DNA of 29,134 bases from Trichosphaerium sp. ATCC 40318 (Eukaryota; Discosea; Flabellinia; Trichosidae), in contig JALMLS010000222.1 in the NCBI GenBank assembly GCA_038496445.1, forward strand, positions 1-29,134, read 5' to 3'. The notes below the pieces were generated by a model. The model did not search any database. It was not told the origin of the DNA and was given only the letters and a program-made list of their open reading frames with translations. Below, piece after piece: positions 7,946-17,767 of this stretch (position 1 is its first letter; every line of letters begins with the position of its first letter). Both the position numbers and the translations under genes were made by a program.

Positions 7946-8184
7946 TTAAAGTTCGCGATATTGTCACAATATCGCCAGTCCAATCGCGATTGGGCTGCTG
8001 CTCCTATAATTATGATGATACCTAATATACACCTACAGAAATATCCGTTACGACTGCAAAACCAAAGCAAGAACGTAGATTAAAACTCTAATAACTCTAA
8101 ACTTATTAACATTTCTAATATACTTTGGAAGTTATTATAACCCCGATGATGTAAAAATACACAACAATAATCTAAAATTACCAT
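7946..8184 (-). CDS. nad4L: NADH dehydrogenase subunit 4L (edited)
   Basis: A small hydrophobic proton-pumping subunit of complex I in the inner membrane. The minus strand gives LEMLISLELL, then GIIIIIGAAAQS and, after one missing base each, AIG and LAIL. This is the family's core pattern (ME/LIS-LEL..., then AAE.AIGLAIL). ATG at 8184-8182 and TAA at 7948-7946 bound about 80 codons plus several insertions, close to the usual length of 90-100. It directly follows nad9 on the same strand. Frame changes at intervals of tens of bases indicate missing single nucleotides. The identification rests on the pattern of the second and third helices. Confidence 0.78.
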
Positions 8185-8214
8185 TTTCTTTAATTTTTTA
8201 TCTTCACATTTTTT

Positions 8215-8779
8215 CTACTCATTCATATCAAAATCAAACATGCGATAATCCTGTGTTAGCTCTACCGTTCATAAACTATACCTTTCCTTGATCATCATAT
8301 CTCACTCATAATAACCTGTTAATGGAAAATCCTTTCTTAAAGGAAACCTCTAAAAGTATAGTCTAATAAAATTCTACGCATATCTACATTCCCGAAAAGT
8401 ATACGCCAAATAAATCTTGCGCTCTCTTTCTAACCACAAACCTGATCTAAAAATTTTACACGATGTAAATAAACTACCTCTTTTTTTATATGCAAAACCT
8501 TCTAATCTTATTCTACGATTTTAAATAAACTTGAAAAAACGTAAGCTACCTTCAATTTACAGCAGCTGCACTATTATCTACACAAAAATATCTAACAATG
8601 ATTTTCAGCATGCGCTCACTTAATTTTAACCAAAAAAATAAAAACCACAAATCGCCATATCTTTACAAGATCCTATAAAAGTTCTTAAATATGTCCAAAA
8701 GATTTAATAAAAGACCTAAAATAAATTCAAAAGCAAAAACTCTCTAATTCAACGCATAATTAACCTAAAAAACTACCAT
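8215..8779 (-). CDS. nad9: NADH dehydrogenase subunit 9 (30 kDa, NuoC-like; edited)
   Basis: A peripheral-arm subunit of complex I. The clearest block is QDLFGVYFSGNVDMRRILLDY followed, after a missing base, by the GFPLRKDFPLTGY signature of the 30-kDa family, then EVRYDD, VELTQDYRMFDF. P in GFPLRKDF requires a C inserted in a CTT context, and V in YEVRYDD requires a G. ATG at 8779-8777 lies 11 bases after the nad1 stop. TAG at 8217-8215 follows FDFDMNE, a typical end for this family. The N-terminal half breaks into short frames and is only loosely readable. Confidence 0.88.
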
Positions 8780-8789
8780 ATAAAATTAC

Positions 8790-9723
8790 TTACCTCCCAA
8801 AGCTATTCACTATTAAACAATAAAACCCTACCGTTATAGGTAACAAAGTTTTTCACCTAAACTCATTAAATGATCATATCTATATCTAGGTAATGAAGCT
8901 CTAACCAAATAAACATAAGCATTATTAATAAACTTTTAATATACAAAAAATAGGAATTCCTTCCACAAATCATTATAAAAAAAAATATTTCGCCAAGAAA
9001 TAAATTGGCAAACAAAATACTTAATATAATCATGTTTATATATCAGAAAGAAAAAAACAAACAAAACCCATGAAGAATATTCAACATTATAACAGACACT
9101 AATTCACCTTCTGCCTCTGGTAAATCTGCGAAAGGTGGCCTATTAGTCTCTGCTAATATTGTCACTATAAAAATTATTGCCGCTCAGGCGCATATAAAAA
9201 TAAAATAGTATCTTTTGTAAATTAACTACACTTATAAGATTTAACGTACCTGCTCAAGCACCAATATAATAATAACTAAACCAAAAGGAACTCATAAGAA
9301 ATCATTTGGGCAGCAGCTCTTATTGCACTAAAAAAGCATATTTTGAGTTACTTGCCCAACCCGCAAAAATTAAACATAAACACCTAATGACGATATAACA
9401 AATATCAACATCAAACTATATCTATATCTATGATTACATTTTAAAAGACAAAGGTAATAAGGATAAAAGAACTAAGATAAAAATAACAACCACAAGGAGC
9501 AAAAACAAATAAAATACCATAGCGTATTGAGGAATTATTGTTTCTTTTCAAATCATTTCAACCCATCAGCTATGGCTGTAATAAACCATATAAACCTACT
9601 ACATAGGTCCTTTCCTTCTTTGATACCAGCCATAACTTTTCTTTCCATAAAGTTAATAATGCTCCGCAAAAATAAACGGAAACATTAAAATAATAAAATA
9701 ATAAACTTTAAAATAACTAACAT
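8790..9723 (-). CDS. nad1: NADH dehydrogenase subunit 1 (edited)
   Basis: A membrane subunit of complex I next to the quinone site. Minus-strand landmarks: LLTL-ERKVMAGI-QRRKGP (about 9650-9600), GLYGLLQ-P-IADGLK (about 9580), GWASNSKYAFL then AIRAAAQMISYE (about 9360-9290), and the family signature TILAETNRPPFADLPEAEGE (about 9160-9110). The C-terminus reads W-RASLP-RYRYDHLMSLG and SFGR, then TAA 8792-8790. Start ATG 9723-9721 begins MLVILKFIILLF. At least a dozen single-base gaps break the frame; each is removed by adding one base and the flanking residues then match the family. TGA is used as Trp. The gene heads the nad1-nad9-nad4L cluster. Confidence 0.95.
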
Positions 9724-9900
9724 TATTTTATTAATATATTTAAAATTACTAAAAAACAAAAAAAATAAAATAAAGAACTTAATTTATTTTTAATTTCGCT
9801 TCTTCCCTTGAAACTATAAAAAATTATAAACAAATAACTATCTTTTTTAAATATTCATTTATAATACAAATAACATTCTTTTTTTTCAAAATTTACACAC

Positions 9901-9954
9901 TTTTCTTATTTTTTTACTTAAACTATAAGTAGTTTAAGTAAAAAAATAAGAAAA
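9901..9954. repeat. 24-bp hairpin containing an ORF stop codon
   Basis: Arms 9901-9924 and 9931-9954 with a 6-base loop. The stop TAA (9936-9934) of the unedited repeat-bearing ORF lies inside the first arm in minus sense. The frame is unambiguous, so this is one of the firmest cases of a gene ending within its hairpin. Confidence 0.93.
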
Positions 9955-11004
9955 AAATTCATATATATTTCCCAGCATGTTGGTTATAAAATAATAAAAA
10001 TCAACGCCTTTTTCATAAAATCATTCGCTTCATCTGTTTTCTATTTCTTTATCTAATATTGATAATTTTTTTTTTATTGCCTCTTTTATTATTGATCTAG
10101 ACTTAACAATCCCTCATAATATATCTTGCAGTAATCCATATTTTTCTAAAAGCTTTGCCCATAAATCACGTCGGGCCTCTAATAGCGATGCATTATTCTC
10201 CACAAATCTATGCATTTGATCCTTAAAATACTTGGACAGTTTTCCTACATCTGTAGCTTGCCAGTCAAAAACTTCTATCAAATCATATAAATTTTTTTTT
10301 ATTGCTCTTAAATTTTCTAAATCTAAGGTTTTTATGTTTTCTTTAGTATTAAAATAAGCAAATAATTCTTCTAATTTCAATTTCAGACTATTTATACAGA
10401 CGTCTATATAACACACTACATTTTTTTTAGATAATGCTGAAACACTGTTTTCTAAATAAATTTTTAAATTTTCACTGTTATACAATTCTCACTCTTTTAT
10501 TCAATCAAAAATTTTTTCTAATCCTTCTATATTTTCTCCTTCTATATTTTCTCCTTCTATTTTTTCTAATCCTTCTATATTTTCTCCTTCTATATTTTCT
10601 CCTTCTATTTTTTCTAATCCTTCTATATTTTCTCCTTCTATTTTTTCTCCTTCTATTTTTTCTAATCCTTCTATATTTTCTCCTTCTATTTTTTCTCCTT
10701 CTATTTTTTCTACTCCTTCTATTTTTTCTTCTTCTATTTTTTCTCCTTCTATTTTTTCTACTCCTTCTATTTTTTCTTCTTCTATTTTTTCTTCTCCTTC
10801 TATTTTTTCTCCTTCTATTTTTTCTTCTTCTTTCTTTTCTCCTTCTATATTTTTTTCTCCTTCTTCTGATGCTGATCTTCTATTTACTACCACCATCACG
10901 CCTACTATTACTCCTATAATACAAGTGGCTGCAAAACCAAAACCTATGTCTACATACCCAATACCTCCCACAGCTAACGCCATAGGATCCATTCCTCATA
11001 ACAT
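9934..11004 (-). CDS. Unedited ORF with EKIEG tandem repeat, about 356 aa
   Basis: A continuous minus frame from ATG 11004-11002 (MLWGMDPM; a second in-frame ATG at 10992) to TAA 9936-9934, with several TGA codons read as Trp and no missing base. The N-terminus has a Gly/Ala/Val-rich membrane segment (about residues 8-40), followed by a charged tandem repeat of EKIEG/ENIEG/EEKIEG units (about residues 50-165). A charged, helical C-terminal region with coiled-coil character follows (for example NLRAIKKNLYDLIEVFDW), ending in an aromatic tail NIYEFFSYFFT. No family is recognised. Its intact frame contrasts with the broken nad1 next door, which suggests recent arrival (plasmid-like or selfish) or a gene exempt from editing. 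Confidence 0.8.
10507..10860. repeat. 15-bp coding tandem repeat
   Basis: About two dozen imperfect copies of a 15-base unit (plus strand CCTTCTATATTTTCT and variants), encoding EKIEG-type pentapeptides on minus. Higher-order blocks of 30-45 bases recur. All copies keep the reading frame. The long plus-strand ORF over the same bases is a shadow. Confidence 0.93.
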
Positions 11005-11010
11005 AATAAC

Positions 11011-11061
11011 ATTTTTTTTTTGCTTTTTTATAACATTGTTATAAAAAAGCAAAAAAAAAAT
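11011..11061. repeat. 25-bp AT-rich hairpin
   Basis: Arms 11011-11035 and 11037-11061 are perfect complements around one base. It lies seven bases before the ATG of the repeat-bearing ORF (minus sense) and ends the segment carrying the atp9 fragment. Confidence 0.9.
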
Positions 11062-11309
11062 CGTTAATATTCATATAAAAAATATTATAAAAATTAAAAT
11101 TAAAAATAAATTATAACTAATAATTAATGTAAAAAAAAAAACCCTAAACCTACAAAATCAAATATTTATAAATATCACACTTTCCACAATATTTCTCTTT
11201 TATTTATATTTTGAACCCAACATTATAAATACCAAAAGAACCTATTCACTCTAATATACTTTTTCCATTAAATTAAAACTATATTTATAAGAAAACAAAT
11301 AAAAAACTA
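11062..11309. other. AT-rich region with no recognised gene
   Basis: Downstream (minus sense) of the atp9 fragment. The atp9 frame does not continue into it, and no conserved motif was found. Confidence 0.4.
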
Positions 11310-11393
11310 TACCTATACTTGCTCCTCCTACACCGACAGTACATACTCCTGCTGCTAATACTTTTGCTGCTAATACTATTTGTCATTCCATTT
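11310..11393 (-). pseudogene. atp9: 5' fragment of atp9, frame-intact
   Basis: From ATG 11393 the minus strand reads MEWQIVLAAKVLAAGVCTVG and then VGGASIGIG, the N-terminal helix of ATP synthase subunit c. After about 84 bases the match to the full atp9 at 20512 ends and unrelated AT-rich sequence follows. At the two places where the full gene lacks a base inside this stretch, the fragment has an A (GTATTA and GTAGGA). It also lacks three bases present near the start of the full gene. It could be a duplicated fragment, a remnant of an edited-cDNA copy, or a recombination scar. Confidence 0.8.
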
Positions 11394-11621
11394 TTTTTTT
11401 ACTCTTTTTTAAAATTTATACTATTACTATACTGTTTCTACCTGTTGCCGCAAATATTTTGACGATTTAACATATTCATTGTTATCTTAAAGTAATTACA
11501 AATAAAAAAACTTACGATAACAATCAGTTTAAAAACACTTTATTATACTTCTTTTCATAATTACTTTTTTATAAAACTATTTTTCCCCAACAAAAAAAAC
11601 ATTACCTAGGAAAAATACAAT
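11394..11621. other. Upstream region of the atp9 fragment, no gene seen
   Basis: AT-rich sequence between the atp9 fragment and the 61-bp hairpin. No conserved coding block is recognised. Confidence 0.4.
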
Positions 11622-11744
11622 AATAATTTACTGTTGGTATATTGCTCAAAATACTATACTTTTTATGAAAATATACATATTAATAATATGTATATTTTCA
11701 TAAAAAGTATAGTATTTTGAGCAATATACCAACAGTAAATTATT
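11622..11744. repeat. Perfect 61-bp hairpin
   Basis: Arms 11622-11682 and 11684-11744 are exact complements around a single base. It closes an unassigned, probably edited gene upstream in minus sense. Confidence 0.95.
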
Positions 11745-12601
11745 GAAAAATAAAATAGAAATTACATTTTTTTCAACTCAAAAGACGCATTACCTTGTAA
11801 CTTTTTGTAAAACATTTTCTATATTAGAATATCAACATCTTTTTCCGTATAGACCAATCTGGCACCGCTACATCTACTCACGCCCTAAATTTTTACGTAA
11901 ATTATAATTTAGATGAATAAATTTACTTAATCTATATTTAATAAATTTATTCTGTTTATTCTCCTTGCCCAAAAAACAAATTCAAATTATGCTTTGAATT
12001 TGTTTTTTTTTTACACCTTTTTTTGCAAGCCTAATAACCCTAAAAAACTAAAATTAACCTTGAAATATCTTGACTTATAAAATTCCTAAATTATTCTTAC
12101 TTTCTCATTTTATATTTAAATTTAAACTTTTGTTGTATAATACCACACTTCTTTTAAATTAGTATACCTTCCCATCTACTAAACATATTTTGATTTTTTT
12201 CAGCGAACCTTTCTTTACAATTAGCCCTACACCAAAGCTAAATATAATAATTCTTTATAGTACAGCCTATATTATTACACCTAAGTATATAGACTTTACA
12301 CCTAACCAACAGTAAAATATTTCATTAGTTTTTCAAATCAAACTTTCTTAATCAGTAACCTAATAAAGGCAATTCTAAACGAATATCAGAAAACATATAA
12401 AAAAGCAATCAAACAAAGCAATTTCGAAATCAATTCACAAATAAAATACCATATTTGTTATAATTTACACAATACAATCTGTTATTACACTCCTATATTA
12501 TTCATAAAATTTCTAATGCTATTTACACTTTAATATCAAAACTACTCTTATACTAAAATGTAAAATTTAACGATTTGTATAGTCATAACCATCATGAGAT
12601 T
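11745..12601 (-). other. Unassigned, probably edited gene (possibly ribosomal)
   Basis: Lies between the nad11 hairpin and the 61-bp hairpin; its first part is repeated in the right arm (28738-29134). Minus-strand pieces include IRLELPLLGYWLRKFDLKN, KKIKICLVDGKVY and, at the end, VDVAVPDWSIRKK and NNLLLVYCSK. The LVDGKV block and the ending reminded me of ribosomal protein S4, but the likeness is too weak to assign. A smaller hairpin (11971-12008) lies within it. Confidence 0.35.
11971..12008. repeat. 16-bp hairpin
   Basis: Arms 11971-11986 and 11993-12008 with a 6-base loop and an A/T run at the ends. It may close a reading frame within the unassigned segment. Confidence 0.8.
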
Positions 12602-12641
12602 AAATAAGATCAACTTACGCTTATATGAGTTGATCTTATTT
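12602..12641. repeat. 14-bp hairpin after nad11 (left arm)
   Basis: Arms 12602-12615 and 12628-12641 with a 12-base loop, starting five bases after the nad11 stop in minus sense. The right-arm copy has arms 28698-28711 and 28724-28737. Confidence 0.9.
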
Positions 12642-12645
12642 TTCT

Positions 12646-13493
12646 CTATTTTCTTGTCAAAAAACCTAAATCTACATCCCCATAACCGTTTAAAATAAAA
12701 ACTGTAAACGCAAATCTTGCTTTATTAGTTAATCATTCTATATTAAAAATTCATTTAACTTGCTTTAGTTCGAACTATATATATAAAAATTACATCATTG
12801 TTAAATTTCCTCTAACACATCATTAACATCTAAAGTATCCTGAACAACTGCTCCCATTTTCTAGACGCAAACTCAAAAGGCTTCAAGGTAAATGCTCTAC
12901 AGGACATACTGCTATAAAATTTGTTGTTAATTCTCCGTAATTATTTTTTCTCTATACGTACTAATTCTAAAAACATGCCACGACCTAAAAAACTAAACCA
13001 AAACTACCAAATACTTCTAAGCTAAACAAAACACACTAGCACACTGAATACACTTGTCATATATGTGCTTGTTAATTCTCAACAAAAAAACCTAATACTG
13101 ACCTTTTTTTTTTTTCATGTATCTTCCTCTATCATCCCAAAAATAAAAGAAATATCTTGTAAATCACAACACCCGCCTGATCACAAATTGGACAATCCAA
13201 CGGATGATTACATAGTAAATATTCCATTACATTTTCTCTAGCAATCTCTATCTTAAAGATATTTTCTTATAACTAAACCTGATACTAGAGGTACACTACA
13301 TGCTATTTCTAATTAGACGTTCTAGTTGTCTCTATTAAACATAATCTGCAGTTCCCAATATTCCTAATTTTTCAAAATAACATAATCTTGGTAAATTTAA
13401 ATTAATACATCTAAACCTTGGATTGCTGTTCGCCACTCGGTACCAAAATTACTCGATTAATCGCTTTATACCTACCATTTCTGATTCTCACAT
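12646..13493 (-). CDS. nad11: NADH dehydrogenase subunit 11, N-terminal Fe-S part (left copy; edited)
   Basis: The 75-kDa (NuoG) electron-input subunit of complex I. Readable blocks in order: [14 protein letters not shown] then CRLCLIE (2Fe-2S cysteines), [20 protein letters not shown] and CDLQD (4Fe-4S region), CIQC (second cluster), and [10 protein letters not shown] then [15 protein letters not shown]. The last part reads [14 protein letters not shown]. Many single-base gaps interrupt the frame. Translation stops at TAG 12648-12646 just before a hairpin. The gene therefore covers only the first 280-290 codons, so the molybdopterin-like C-terminal domain (usual total about 680 aa) is absent. 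In several protists that part is nuclear or lost. Confidence 0.9.
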
Positions 13494-13556
13494 TTTGGGG
13501 TGTTTTTTTTTACTTTTTTTTATATTTTAATTAAACAGGGGGAAAAGAAGGGAGAT

Positions 13557-13656
13557 AACTTTGATTTTTTTTAAAAAGATTAATTGAATATCTTTTAGAA
13601 ATAACCAAATTTTTCTAAAAGATATTCAATTAATCTTTTTAAAAAAAATCAAAGTT
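13557..13656. repeat. 45-bp hairpin at the end of the 468-aa ORF (left arm)
   Basis: Arms 13557-13601 and 13612-13656 with a 10-base loop. The first arm in minus sense encodes the C-terminus of the ORF, whose TAA (13597-13595) lies just past the loop. Confidence 0.95.
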
Positions 13657-15001
13657 TTTTAAAAAGTCAAGTAAAAAATACATAATGTCAATTAACAAAT
13701 TTATCAAAATTTACAGGAGACAAACTTATTCATAAAATAGGAAGTATAAAAAAAGTCTCCCCAAAGCTTGCAAAAGTTACTAATTTGTCAAGAACAATTA
13801 AATCTAAAAAAGAATATAAAGTTTCTATAAAAACGAACTCTCTTTCTTTTTCAAGCATGCTTATAATTTTATCTTTTCAAATTTCATTTATACTATCTAT
13901 TATAGTATATCAATCCATTCATCAAACAAGTTCATCCTTTTTAATATCTCTTCATAAATTTTCGTAATAGTTACGTAAATTCTCTTCATAATTTTTAGAA
14001 AAATTTAAAACAGCATCATGAATGTTTTCACTGTAACTACTCTCTAAATCTGCTAATTCTTCACCTTTCTTTTTTTTTTTTATAAATTCTTTTCATTTAG
14101 GATAATCTTGCACAATACTTAAATCAACGTTATGTTTAACACAAGTATTTGTTAAATAATTAAAAAAAATATCTAGCTGATTTTCAAAATATTTAGTAGT
14201 TTGTTCAATTAAATTTTCTTTATCTATTTCCATTGCTTTTTTTTTTTCTAACATTATTTTTTTTAATTCTACTATTAAATTTACATTTTTTTCACTTATA
14301 TCATAATTTTCAATTATAAATTCTACTCAGCTTAAATTCTCAAACATAACTGACAAATTACTTTCTTCTATTATTATTCCTTCGTTTTCTAAAGTATAAG
14401 TTACAAAATTAAAAAAATCAGCATCTTGACTTTGCTCAATTTCACCTATATGATCTACTATTTTTTTTTTTATAAACTCTTTATCATTTTGCATAAATAG
14501 AATAAAATTATTTATTTCTTCTAAATTAAGCATAGAATTAATAAAAAAATGATAATAAATAGAACACATAACTAATCATAAGATCATAGAAGCAAACGCA
14601 CTATAGCTTCAAGTTAAACTATATCCTTGGCTAGCTAGTTGCGTATATAGATCTGCTACCACTGTTGGATCTATAGGTACTAAATTGTCTAACTTATCCA
14701 CTATTTCTTCTCTGCTTTTTTCTTCATTAAAGAACGTTAAGGTTAAGCCTCCCCCCTCGAAGCTTAACCATTCAAAAAAATGAACCCTCCCTTTCGCTAA
14801 TAAAGCATAATTATTTATCAAATCTTCTTTAAAAAAAGGATTATTATAAAATACTAATTCTTTACTAAATAAAAAATAAAATTTAAAAACACTTATAAAA
14901 CACCCCGCCATGTAATGTATTGAATTCAATACAAACCAAAGAACCAAAAATGATAGGAGCTCACTTTTTACATATTTCTTTAATATTACAAAATTAAACA
15001 T
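13595..15001 (-). CDS. Unedited membrane-anchored ORF, 468 aa (left copy, intact)
   Basis: A continuous frame from ATG 15001-14999 (an in-frame TTG lies upstream at 15040) to TAA 13597-13595, with TGA as Trp throughout. N-terminal hydrophobic segments (LLSFLVLWFVL, then AGCFISVFKFYFLF) are followed by a globular part, another membrane segment near residues 135-155 (FASMILWLVMC), a long Glu/Lys-rich helical middle, and a Trp/Phe-rich hydrophobic C-terminus. No family is recognised; a mitochondrial plasmid or accessory membrane protein is conceivable. Over 1407 bases no base is missing, whereas the adjacent rps13, cox1 and nad11 are broken every few tens of bases. Confidence 0.85.
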
Positions 15002-15102
15002 GATAATTTTTCTTCTTTTTTTATATTTTAAACTTAACAATACCTATATAAATTACTCTATTACACTACACAAAATACACTGCATATATACTTTAAATAT
15101 AT

Positions 15103-15565
15103 TTATTTTTCTTCTTTTTCTTTTTCTTTTTTTTTCTTAAACGTCTTTTAGTTATTCTTTTATTTTTTATTTTACCATTTATAATTTCATCTGAAATTTT
15201 GGTTCCAAATTCTTTTGTCTTCACAATTTAAAAGATTTTGATGTTTTACCATAGTCTTACTTCGTTGACATTTACAGGTAAACCACTTAGTAACTTTAAC
15301 CTCTATTACTATAAGATCTGTATATCTTCTTATATATTTTTTAATTCTCACATAACCTTTCACCTAAATAATAATTAGAAAAAAGATAATACTTTAAAAT
15401 CATCCCTTTCCTAAAATTCCAATTGCTCAAATTTTCGCAAGGCGATATACCTAAGTTAAAACATATTCTACTACCCTTCGTCTACAAAGCCCCCTAACGC
15501 AGATAAATTTACTGAAATTGCTCCTTACTTTTTAATATTACACCAACTAAAATAAAATTTTTCAT
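15103..15565 (-). CDS. rps13: Ribosomal protein S13 (left copy; edited)
   Basis: A small-subunit head protein. Blocks on minus: NLSALGGLCRRRVVEYVL, NLGISPCENLSNWNF, a stretch ending YYLGERLCEN, then SNRG and LLSGLPVN-GQRSKTMVKHQN, which is the LP..GQRTKTNAR signature of S13. The end is strongly basic (KNKRITKRRLRKKK) with TAA 15105-15103. Start ATG 15565-15563 gives MKNFIL. Only a few insertions are needed, including one in GQR, where a base completes GGT-type glycine. It lies between an unassigned stretch and the 468-aa ORF, in the same orientation as cox1. Confidence 0.8.
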
Positions 15566-16218
15566 AACTTAATCATAATAAAGTAATCCTTTTTTCCTTC
15601 TCTTCACGTACTTTTCCTATTTTTAGTTCATTAAAATTTGTGGATGCACAATCCTATTTTCCTATATATATGAACTTTTTATAAAGCAAAAAATATGCGC
15701 AAAATTATTTAGTATATAAGATATATACTAAAACATATTATAATTTTCTATAATAAACTTTTATATAAATTAAATCATACTAAAAAGATATAAAAAATGA
15801 CCTAAAAATAAATTTATCTACGTAATTTCTTATATGTTTAAAAACACGCACTCTAAAACTAAACCTTTTAAATAAAATTTAAAATAAAAACTTTATAAGA
15901 TCATAAAAACGAAAGAAAAAGACGCTAATAAAATTTAAAAAAACTAAATAATCAAAGAAGAGTAGCGTAGAGATTTTCTATCTATTTTCACTATACAAAT
16001 TTTTTTAACTTCAACTATCTATGACTACAAAACCATTTAAAAAAACCTCTTATACTTTCTAGATAAATATAACATTAAATTAATATTAGCACCAAATAAT
16101 GAGTAGATACACCATCAATCCTTTTCTTACATAATTCAAAGGTATACTTGCACACTCAAAATTCCTGTATTTGGATTTAACACGAAAAAATAAAAACAGT
16201 TAAAGACTAATACACCAT
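15566..16218 (-). other. Unassigned stretch between cox1 and rps13 (left copy)
   Basis: About 650 bases with coding-like fragments just after cox1 (NGVLVFNCFYFFVLNPNTGI in the equivalent right-arm frame), then AT-rich sequence. A short perfect stem-loop (arms 15708-15718 and 15722-15732) may mark the end of a transcription unit. It could be a small edited gene. Not identified. Confidence 0.35.
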
Positions 16219-17767
16219 TTAAACTTCTAACTTTATCCTCACCAAAATTATAATTATCTTTAAAAATAAGATCTCTCTTTTGTTAAAAAGTAATCTTCAA
16301 CTAAATCTCATAGGCATCTTCATAAGAGTATACAATATAAAATATAAAAACTCTCCTATAGACATAAAATATAACATAAAATAAATAAAAATAAACACAG
16401 ATAGTAAATAACGCCCAACAGAACATCAAAAATTTAAAGCAACATAAGCATCTGGATAATCACTATCCTTCTGGGCATACCCGCCATCCTAACAAATGCA
16501 TTGGCAAAAAAGTCATATTTACTCCTATAAAATTTCCCAAAATTGTAATCTTCCTATAAAATCGGATATTTTTTTCCAAACATTAAAGAACTTCAATGAT
16601 AAAACCCGCAAAAATTCCAAACACAGAACTAAAGATAAAACATAATGAAAATGAGCAACACATAATATGTATCATGCAATGCTATATCTAAAACACGTTT
16701 GCTAAAATAATACCAGTTACACTCCAAAACTAAACATTAGTACAAATCTGCAGCATAAAATAGCGGAACTCTTCATTCTACTATACAAACATTATTGTTG
16801 ATAACAACCAAAAACTTTAACCCTGAAGGCATTGCTATTATCATAGTTACTGTCATAAAATATACCTCGTATCATCATCTAAACCCGCTGTAAACATATG
16901 ATGACTCATACAATAGATCCTAAAACTGCTATACATACCATGCATAAACCATAGAATCATGACATAAACCTCTTTATAAGTTCAACAGAAATTACTACAC
17001 TAGTTATACAAAAGCTGGTAATATTAATATATAAACTTCTGATGTCCAAAAAATCAAAAAATATGTGATATAAAACAGGATCTCCACCTCCTGTGGATCA
17101 AAAAATGTTGTATTAAAATACGATCTGTTATTAACATAACTAAAGCTCCTCTAAAACAGGTAATGTCAATAATAATAATACCGCTGTTATATAAATGATA
17201 CTGCAAACAACCAATTCTATAAGTATCCATAATCGCATATTCATTATAGTTACCATAAAATTTATTGCACCGATATTGATGAAATTCCGGCTATATGCAA
17301 CTCAAAATACAAGCATCTATGACATTCCAGGACTAGCCTTAATACAGAAAGTAATGGATATAAAGTTCATCCTGCTCTGCACCATCTCCTATAACAAAGA
17401 TCACATTAATAATAATAAAGAAGGCGCAATAATCAGAAACCTAAATTATTTACTCTTGGGAATGCATCTCCGGGGCCCCTAAACTTAATGAACTATAAAA
17501 TTACCTAAACCCCTATTAATAAAGGCATAACGAAAAAAAAAATCATTAATAGACATGCGCTGTTACGATTACATTATAAACTTGTTATCTTGAACCAAAA
17601 TTAACGGACAGGCATTCCTAATTCTATACGTATTATCATGATAATATAGTTCCCATACTCCTCCAAAAAAACTTGCTCATATATATAGCATCCTATATCT
17701 TTATGATTTGTTGAACATGACCACTCTTAATGTAACATAAATATTGATAAAAACTTAATAAATACAT
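16219..17767 (-). CDS. cox1: Cytochrome c oxidase subunit 1 (left copy; edited)
   Basis: The catalytic haem-copper subunit of complex IV. See the right copy for the motif walk. This copy is the better one: it reads GGATGCTATATATA after NHKDIG (right copy GGATGATGTATATATA) and T10 in the IFFFVMP codons. ATG 17767-17765 gives MYLLSFYQYLCYI; TAA 16221-16219. It encodes about 516 codons, and with the more than 30 single-base insertions read in the frame it reaches about 529, the normal size. The antisense 95-aa ORF at 17195-17482 is a shadow. Confidence 0.96.

Noticed and set aside
7879-8070. 63-aa minus ORF as a gene of its own
   Set aside because: It joins pieces of nad4L and the next segment in a wrong frame; the nad4L pattern explains the conserved part.
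10434-10919. 161-aa plus-strand ORF rich in Leu and Phe
   Set aside because: It is the antisense shadow of the EKIEG repeat; the minus frame continues through TGA-Trp codons to a stop in a hairpin.
2952-13656. A CRISPR array or one mobile element family behind the hairpins
   Set aside because: The hairpins share no common sequence; each is built from its own gene end, with no regular spacing and no encoded nuclease or transposase.
14327-14569. 80-aa minus ORF, and the 13785-13967 / 27374-27556 60-aa ORFs
   Set aside because: The first is part of the 468-aa ORF split by TGA-Trp codons; the others are antisense to it.
17195-17482. 95-aa plus-strand ORF, with its copy at 23857-24144 on minus
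   Set aside because: Both lie exactly antisense to the conserved NIVTAH-to-LLTL part of cox1.
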